From assembly GCA_941918925.1 (NCBI GenBank), contig OW799237.1:57211997-57275996 (forward strand): a stretch of DNA of 64,000 nucleotides, given 5' to 3'. A program made the translations under genes and the position numbers. The DNA is from Phyto melanocephala (Eukaryota > Arthropoda > Insecta > Diptera > Rhinophoridae). The notes below the pieces were generated by a model. It had not been told where the DNA came from and ran no database searches. It worked only from the letters and a program-made list of their open reading frames with translations. Below, one piece after another: positions 56,912 through 64,000 of this stretch. Numbering within the stretch: position 1 is the stretch's first letter; each line of letters begins with the position of its first letter.

Positions 56912-57419
56912 CAGGGTCCGCCATCTAACGTTTTATTTTCAAATAGTGCTTATTTCGTGAATGGTAACACTTAGCTCATGTCTGATTTTACAGATAATTG
57001 GTTTTATCCTTCCGCTGAACGAATATGATTGTGTATATGCTTAAACAACGCTGGGAAATATTGCGACATTACTTTGGTCGATTTTGCCAAAAAAATCTTC
57101 TTTTCAGATGAAGCTCATTTTGATCTTGGCGGGTATGTAAACAAGCAAAATTGTCGCATTAGGGCCACAGAAAAACCGCACGCATACATTGAAAAGCCGA
57201 TACACCCAAAACGAGTCACTGTTCGAAAATAATCAAACGTGGCCGTAGTCAATGGCGATCGTTATCGGGTCATGTTGAACGAATTTTTGTTCACAAAAAT
57301 TGAAAAGGAGGATATTGGCAAAATTTAGTTTCAACAGGACGGCGCTACGTGTCACACAGCCGAAGCTGCACTTTTTTTTATAGCATTTTCAAAAAAAAAA
57401 AGTTATATGGAGGACCCTT
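56912..57419 (+). mobile_element. Tc1/mariner-like deletion derivative, both ends present
   Basis: The ends are CAGGGTCCGCCATCTAAC and the inverse AAGGGTCCTCCATATAAC, with TA on both sides (56910-56911, 57420-57421). Coding remnants inside read KKIFFSDEAHFDLGGYVNKQ (first catalytic Asp), PIHPKRVTV, and after a frame change RVMLNEFLFTKIEKEDIG and FQQDGATCHTAEA (second catalytic Asp). These are blocks of an IS630/Tc1-mariner transposase. A stop follows DIGKI, and the third acidic region is deleted: HTAEA joins directly to the right terminal region. The N-terminal DNA-binding part is also missing. It is therefore a non-autonomous element moved in trans by an intact relative. Confidence 0.85.
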
Positions 57420-57429
57420 TATTGTATTT

Positions 57430-59810
57430 ATACAGGGATGGGAAATGAAAAATTTTGTCAGAATCAAAAAATCATTTTTGTTGTGTGTGTTTTCTTTCAA
57501 AATAAAATATATATGTATGTATGTAAGTTTTTTAAATCAAATGTTTTGTTTCTTTCTTTAACATCATCCTTCTTAAGGTTCAGTTAGTAGACTTGTATGG
57601 TAATGTTACGCATCAGCTGCCAAAAACTCTCTCATTAACAAAACGTGTTACTGTTTATTAAATATGTATCGTCACTTTCCGTAAGGTAGAACTCTACACA
57701 ATATAGATTTTTACGTTGAGAACTTAACACATCAACATATTGTTAATGGAGAAAAAGAGACAAAACTATTTTATGTTTTTACTGACTAAAGCACGCATTT
57801 TAACGATACGGAAAGATGTAAAGAAAACCATACAAATCTAAAAACTGAACCAATATTTTTATTCTATTTTGACAAAACTCCTACTTTTGCTATGATCTCG
57901 TTACAACTGAATTGTTATGTAAATGTCGGAGGTCGATGTGTTATATGGTCCGGCCTAGGACGTCGTTATGTTTAATCGACCATGTTTTCTCAATATATTT
58001 CGATGACTTTCGAACTAGTCTATTACGGAGTAAACCTTACATGCGTGTATGGACTAAACACGGTATCTCAAGGGAATAAATTCCAATACCATCATTAGTT
58101 AGGCAGATACATATAATATGTATGAAGATTTCCAACATTAATACTAAGTTGTAGCAGATATTAATTAGTATATTTCTCTATTATTATATTCCACACTTTT
58201 AACCCGATAAGCGAGCAACACATTTAATCTGGTCGCATGGGTTGCAGAGTAGTGAACAAAACAATAGAATATGTAATAAGAGAACAAGTGCTGTTGCAGA
58301 AAAGGTTTAACATGCAAGAAAACAAGTGCTGCTACAACAAACATATGAAGAACAACATAAAAATATACAACAAAAATAACATACAAAACTGGGAAAAACT
58401 GAGCATAAGATTGTAAAAAGTAACAAGTAGAACAAGTACAAGAAGAAAACAAGTTCAACACTGTAATAAAAAAAATCAACAACAGGAAAATTATTTACAG
58501 CAAATAAGCGACAACTACGAACAAAAACTCTGAAGAAAGAAGTTTGTATATCACTTGGTTAGTTTTTGATTCTTTGGTTAGTTGTCAGTTGGTTTATATG
58601 TGTAATATTCTGTATACATACATACATATAACCAGAACAAGTACCCATTTGGCCAAATCGTCGAAGGCGATAATGTCTTCAACGATGTTTTCATATTTGT
58701 CTTTACTGTCTTTCCATTTCAAGACGAAATGGAAGTAATCTTAGTTTTTTTTCAGTTCGGTCGCCTATATTCGTTTAATATACAAAGGAAAAAATGTGCG
58801 ATATTTTTATTCTCTGTTTTACTTGATTTTGGCGACATTTGTTCGAAATTATCGTTGTCGTTCTACACTTGTCAACATCAACTTTGCATGGTCTTGTATC
58901 CGTTCTAAAAGACTTCTTTAAGATTAAGCCAACTGGGAAAATACTTACGCAAATGCACATACATATGTATGCTTTACATTCGTATGTGTGCACTATGAGT
59001 AAGTATGTATGTATACATATAGTTACTGAATAAGAGTAAAATTATTTATAATGAGATGAATAGAGATTTTTCTTAGATTCCTCTAATTCATTAACTTTAA
59101 TGACACCATATCTACGTCTTCAAACTGTTTTGTTATTAATTACCGCCAATAAAAAGTTTAACATCATCTTTGTAAATATGTGCACCTGACTTTATAGTTA
59201 GGGAACAGAAATAGTATATAAATATTATTAGTTTTGTAAGTATGTAATATGAAAATAGAGTGATCGACTCACTGTTTTTTATGTTATATGAGTGATGAGT
59301 ATTCCATACCCAATAAACGGGTTTTTTTTATCTTAACAAAAGCAAATCTATATTTCTCTTATAATAAAATCTGGAGATTTGAAATGCTTTATAACGTACG
59401 GGTTCGACTACACAGTATTAAGATTATTTATTACAAAAGAAGAAACCTTTATAAGATACTTAATACCATACCATAAGAAATGATTAATCAGAATTGTAAT
59501 AGAAAATTATTCTTCAATTTATATTGTACATTTAACAAAAAGTGGGGTTTTTATAAAATGGCGTAGTAATAGTTAAAGATTTTAATTTCAATCTGATCAT
59601 CGAATCGGACATAGTAAATAATATGAAATAATTATAAAAAATTCATTTATACATTTCTTGGATATTTTATTAAATGCATCTAACGCGACTGGAGTGGAGT
59701 TTGGGCAAATTAACTTAATATGGACGAATGACCACATGGCCCTTTAAAATATTTTATAGAATGTCATAGATATGTCTACTCTTCTCTTCTGGCATCAGTC
59801 TTTAGATTTT
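57430..59810. other. No gene seen; AT-rich DNA
   Basis: Short open frames (58165-58482, 58775-58993, 59288-59476) lack recognisable domains. No RNA gene is seen. Confidence 0.4.
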
Positions 59811-59812
59811 AT

Positions 59813-60300
59813 CGGCCTTATTCATAACAAAAAGTTGGCATAAAGTTAGCATAAAGTTTATTCATAACACTAATTCCAAACTCTGGCTAACGACTTGCTA
59901 AACTCTTGTAAACAAGCTGCCAAACGTTTGCCAAGTTGTGAAAAACAGCTGTTCTGTTGTTTTATAATACCAATATTTCTTTGCCTACCTATTCATCCTG
60001 TTCTTAATATACAGACCGATAACCTTTTTATTGTTCGTCAACTTTTTTAATTTATTTTTCAATTTTAAAAATTGTTAATATGGATCGAAAAACAAAAAAT
60101 GTCAAAATCATGGATGATACACTAAAAATGGTTGCATTTTTGAGGAGTTTCTTGCAATTTCAGAGTTGATTTATGAAAAGTTGGCAGACGAATAAAAGTT
60201 TCTTATGAATAAACTCTGTGCCAACGAGCTGCCAATCTTAATTTGCATTCTAGTTAGCAGCTCGTTGCACGTGGCTAACTTTTTGTTATGAATAAGGTCG
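59813..60300. mobile_element. 488-bp MITE, PIF/Harbinger-like
   Basis: CGGCCTTATTCATAACAAAA (from 59813) is the inverse of the right end finishing TTTTGTTATGAATAAGGTCG (60300). TAT flanks both sides (59810-59812, 60301-60303). A second inner pair, AAAGTTTATTCATAAC and TTATGAATAAACTCTGTGCC, lies inside. GGCC-rich ends and a 3-bp T-A type duplication fit PIF/Harbinger; no transposase remains. Confidence 0.7.
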
Positions 60301-60789
60301 TATAAGTTTAGTATTTTTTGAATTATGGACTTACCTACTTGTTTTCCAGTTATGCTTTCTGTATCTGCTGAAATTAAGATTGATTTTGCTACTGAATTGT
60401 TTCGAATATTTTAAGATTTTACCAATATTTCATTTCGTTTATCACATATTTTCGACCAGTACATAGTAAATTTTCGTAGGTATTTAATTTTTATATACCC
60501 GCCACCATGATTTGATTTATAATGTAATTCAGTCATTTGCTTAGATACACACACAGTACAATTTCTTATTGCAAAATTTGCTAGAAGCCATTCAAATACA
60601 TAACTTTTTATAATTCTCATTTAGTTTAACGCGTTCAGGGGATTTTGACAACAGCTGCAAAGCATTTCATTAACAAACTGATGACTAATAGATTTTCAAT
60701 GATTTTTCAACTTCACATTATCGTATCGCAAAGAAATCAAACCGAATTTTAGTCCTTAGAAGCACCGAACGACTTCTGTGAGTCCATAA

Positions 60790-60950
60790 TATTAATGGGT
60801 CATTTAGGTAATAAAAATCAAGTACTTATTTATTGCTATAAAAGTAAGTGCTTTTTAAGTACCTAAATATTTATAAGCATCTGTAATAAGAACTTATTCG
60901 AATCCTTATTTGTAAGCGAGAGCGGTAAGTACTTGCCTCCAATAACATGG
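60790..60950. repeat. Self-complementary AAGTACTTA-rich patch
   Basis: AGGTAATAAAAATCAAGTAC and AAGTGCTTTTTAAGTACCT are loosely inverse, and further AAGTACTTGCC motifs follow. Similar motifs occur in the MITE at 45896-46308, so this may be a decayed relative. Confidence 0.4.
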
Positions 60951-61019
60951 CCGTGTTAAAAAATGGGTTTAAATGTCAAAGTTTAAGTAGGGAACAACTG
61001 TTTTCATTATTTTGTATTG

Positions 61020-61333
61020 AAAGTAGGAGGTGACATGCCCACATTCCTGGGTACAAATATACTCTTCACTTTCCATTAAAATACAATATTGTAGCAAAAA
61101 GGAGTCAGTAGTATCACTACTAATGTATAAATTCTTAATGTTTCATTGTAAGACTAAATTCACGAAAACATTTCACTAGCATTTCAAAGTCATACAAAGA
61201 AAGTGATACATATTTTAGTATAAAGAGATTATTCCATAACGATTACTGTTAATAACTAAATAATAAATTTTGTGCTGTAAAAGTACATTAAATTGCTGGT
61301 GGATTTAAAAGAATTGTAATGCTCTTACTTGTT
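61020..61333 (+). mobile_element. 3' fragment of a family A Helitron derivative
   Basis: GACATGCCCACATTCC, CACGAAAACATTTCACTAGC and AAGTGATACATATTTTAGTA are followed by a decayed end and CTTACTTGTT (CTTG at 61328-61331). Confidence 0.65.
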
Positions 61334-61697
61334 AATTTTAAATATACCGAAAAATACTCAGTGTGGTATAAATTTTCGTACATTTTGAGCTATAAGTCCT
61401 TTCCTAACTCAGTGATTTAAGAAATTTTTTTACTCAGTTAATATACATTCGAAATTTCAGGCGTCTATGTCAATGCGTTTGTATACAATTGCATTTTATT
61501 CGATGTTGGAAGTACATGGATTTTTTGATCCACTCGTGCATTACGTGCTGCAACAGACGGACATAGCTAGATTGTCCTGAAATGATAGCAGGACTCACAA
61601 AATATATACTTTATGGGGTCTAAAAAGGATATTTCGGTGTGTTACAAACGGAATGACAAAAGGAACCCGACCATTTTTTGGTGGCAGGTATAAAAAA
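61334..61697 (-). mobile_element. 5' fragment of a family A Helitron derivative, inverted
   Basis: It runs from TTTTAAATATACCGAAAAAT to GTTACAAACGGAATGACAAA and CCATTTTTTGGTGGCAGGTA, the inverse of the family 5' end. It abuts the 3' end of the + strand fragment at 61333. Confidence 0.68.
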
Positions 61698-61699
61698 TG

Positions 61700-62005
61700 T
61701 ACGCCATTTAAAACCCTCAATACTGGTATCAAATAAAAGCATTTGACCAGTAGAATACAGTAAACTATGATTAAATGGTAAAATAAGGAATGGCATGCGA
61801 AATAAAATTTCAACGAATTTGTTTTGCTTAACCCAATATGGGTATTAAATGAAAGAGCTTGGCAAGTAAATGTATGTAAAATCAAAGATGGCGTCTGAAA
61901 TAATAAATCATAATAGCGATAACATTAAATCTGGAATGAGGTAATTTTATTAATGTACATGATGGTGAAGGTATTATTCAAATCGGTACTGCCGAATATA
62001 ATACA
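61700..62005 (+). mobile_element. 3' fragment of a family B element
   Basis: CCTCAATACTGGTATCAAAT, AAAGATGGCGTCTGAAATAA and CATGATGGTGAAGGTATTAT lead to a decayed hairpin (AATCGGTACTGCCGAATATA). Confidence 0.65.
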
Positions 62006-62943
62006 CTCATAAAATCTTTTTTATTTTGCTGTTTTCCCGCACTTACACGATTACATACAATGTTTTTTCTATTTAATCATAAATTAAGAGTTTTCAATCC
62101 CAATACTCAGATTATTATCATGCTTGTGCTAAATAATGAAATAGAGTAGAAAGTAAAATAATGCAAAATAACAATTAGAGCATTTCATAGAGGAATGTAA
62201 GTATTTGTGTATTTACATAGACAAAACAATTTTATACATAAATTTAACACTCTTTTGTGGAATAAATAAATTGTGCAAAGTGAAACTTTTTACCATTAAA
62301 ATAAACAGGTTGTCTTAAAATACTATACAAATCAAAATGTTCTATGAAATTAACTTCTTAAGCATTCTATTTTGGACTAGATCTTGAAAACCTTTACATT
62401 TTAGCAAAAAATAGTTGTTTTTTTTAAGCTGTGGCGTATTATTATTCTGAGTATACGTTCACATGAATATTTATTTATGAATGTATGTACATATGTATTT
62501 GATAGTTATAGAATATGTTTTTTAAAGATTTTGCCAATCTCTGTTTCTTTATATGTTTTTTTTCCTTTGAATAGTCTTGAAAGAGTTGACTATGATTTAA
62601 TTTAAAATTGATTGGTTATCAAATAAGTCTGACGGAGACGCTTAGAAAAAATAACAAATCAAACGAATTTTGTCAGATTTCCAACCCAAAAACAGATAAA
62701 ATTGTTGGCACAAATTCTGATCGATATGACGAAAACCGGGGAAAAAAGCAGAGGAGTTTTTTTAGGTACTAAGCGAATCTGTGACATCTGAACAATTTTC
62801 GGTTGTATAAATTTTTTTGCAGAAATCTTAAAGAATATCTGTTAAAATCTGATGAAATATTTAGTGATGAAATTAAGCATTACGTAATTTGGTTTTCTTC
62901 ATTCTATTAATTATTTCCTCAAAAGAGTAAATATGTACATACA

Positions 62944-62974
<31 letters not shown>

Positions 62975-63234
62975 GTACATATCAAGGCAAATTTATTTAA
63001 ATAAATAAATAAATATGCCTTGAATTAATATGCCTTGGTACATATGTATGTATGTAAATATATGTATACATATGTACATATGTACGTAATTGTTATAATA
63101 AAACTTATTGCTTATTTATCTAATTTCACTTTTGCTTACAATTAAGTCCCGGTATAATAAAAAAAAATAGTATTTCTTAGCAACTAAAAAGCGAAAACCA
63201 AAATTTATCAGAAATCTAACAATTGTATTACACC
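62006..63234. other. No gene seen; microsatellite and tiny palindrome
   Basis: A (CATA)n run lies at 62937-62972. At 62984-63022 CAAGGCAAATTTATTTAAAT and AAATAAATATGCCTTG form a miniature inverted repeat ending in CAAGG/CCTTG, like the hAT-type MITE ends, with a second GCCTTG just after it. Confidence 0.5.
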
Positions 63235-63240
63235 ATTTCC

Positions 63241-63366
63241 AATTGTATTTCAGAAATTTCTAATTGTATTTCAGAAACTTCTAATTGTATTTCAAAAATT
63301 TCCATTTATATTTCAGAAATTTCCATTTATATTTCAGAAATTTCCAATTTTATTTCAGAAAATTAT
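63241..63366 (+). repeat. 21-bp minisatellite, six units
   Basis: AATTGTATTTCAGAAATTTC-type units start at 63241, 63262, 63283, 63304, 63325 and 63346. Being a multiple of three, the array keeps a frame open (63223-63459; seven-residue repeats such as ISNCISE, then a non-repetitive tail ending SLSELYSQ). Coding is unproven. Confidence 0.85.
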
Positions 63367-63459
63367 TATAATAAAAATATTCCAGACATGACTGACAGAA
63401 ACTCATATGAAATATTTCTAAACAGAGTTCAAAGTTTGTCCGAATTGTACAGTCAATAA

Positions 63460-64000
63460 GTATTTTAATATGACTTTCGAAAAGAGACAATATATTTGTA
63501 TTTCTAGGATAAATATCTAACTTAAAAGAACATTTTACTAATTTTTCAATTTTTTTAGCAAATAAACTTGTATTTCCTTGTACACTTTAAAGTTTCAAAC
63601 GTATGGCTTTTTCAGAAATGGATATTTCACTATTTGCGAATTTGAACATTTCTCAATACCAAAGTTTAATGTATTCAATAAATTTCTTTTTTTAATTTAA
63701 AATTTAATACGTTTAAAGCTTTTAATTTAGTCTAGAAGGTTGTCTTCCACCTGGTGTTTTAGTAAAATTATATGTTAAACTGAAACGACCGTATTTATAA
63801 AAAATATTTTAGATTTATAAAGGCTTTTTTGGCGAATGTTGTACAGAAATTTGTCAAAAAAGCTTTTAAAAAAAACCAAAAAGAGAAAGAGTTTATTTTA
63901 TATCTTTAAAATATAACTTTTCGAAATAATAAAAAAGGGATTAAGAGATTAATTTTTCCGTAGCATCTGAATCAAAACTTTAAAACTTCTGTAATAAAAA
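63460..64000. other. No gene seen; AT-rich DNA
   Basis: I see no recognisable feature in this stretch. Confidence 0.4.

Overview
The window looks like nuclear DNA from a schizophoran fly (Diptera; calyptrate or close to it). The sequence is strongly AT-rich and full of (ACAT)n microsatellites. It carries many DINE-1/mini-me-type Helitron derivatives whose core (CCCCATAAAGTATATATATTCT, then GTCY repeats) is typical of flies. It also holds a Waldo-like R1-clade retrotransposon, an RNase H-bearing non-LTR element, hAT and Tc1/mariner remnants, and a tRNA-derived SINE. I recognise no host protein gene, host tRNA, rRNA or CRISPR array. All convincing protein homology belongs to transposable elements, and every copy is broken. 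The window is best read as intergenic or intronic DNA built by repeated nesting of mobile elements.

Layout. 0-3.3 kb: hAT transposase tail, a GC-rich repeat cluster, an inverted Helitron with a decayed Pif1-type helicase, and a DINE-like Helitron. 3.6-7.1 kb: an unclassified repeat region marked by TAACGTCCGTAAC and a 37-bp inverted repeat. 7.1-8.9 kb: two copies of a second Helitron-like family (family B). 10.8-13.3 kb: two adjacent hAT elements containing three nested hAT-type MITEs, all with 8-bp target-site duplications. 13.4-16.25 kb: a 5'-truncated non-LTR element (RT + RNase H, minus strand) with a TTAGG-type tail, inserted in the terminal repeat of a MITE. 19.5-27.5 kb: Helitron derivatives and a CpG-rich inverted repeat. 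29.4-32.7 kb: a composite of two opposed Helitron-type elements lying inside a third. 33.0-36.3 kb: the Waldo-like element in an ACAT array. 40-45.7 kb: Helitron-like copies, one with a 288-bp tandem array and an embedded mariner-like MITE. 47.7-53.5 kb: family B copies, a SINE with 15-bp duplications, and nested MITEs. 54.4-61.9 kb: family B, mariner-like and Harbinger-like MITEs. 63.2 kb: a 21-bp minisatellite. The stretches between (for example 8.9-10.8, 16.7-19.4, 27.5-29.4, 36.4-40.1, 46.3-47.6, 50.7-52.6, 57.4-59.8 and 62.0-63.2 kb) are AT-rich DNA in which I see no gene.

The window is most useful as a record of transposition order. Several insertions can be dated relative to one another from duplications, split terminal repeats and paralogous empty sites. 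The observations most worth following are the SINE and LINE sharing a CCTAA-type tail, a tRNA-promoter-like module at the same internal position in three Helitron-family copies, and a composite Helitron (288-bp repeats plus mariner MITE at the same TA) present twice in opposite orientation.
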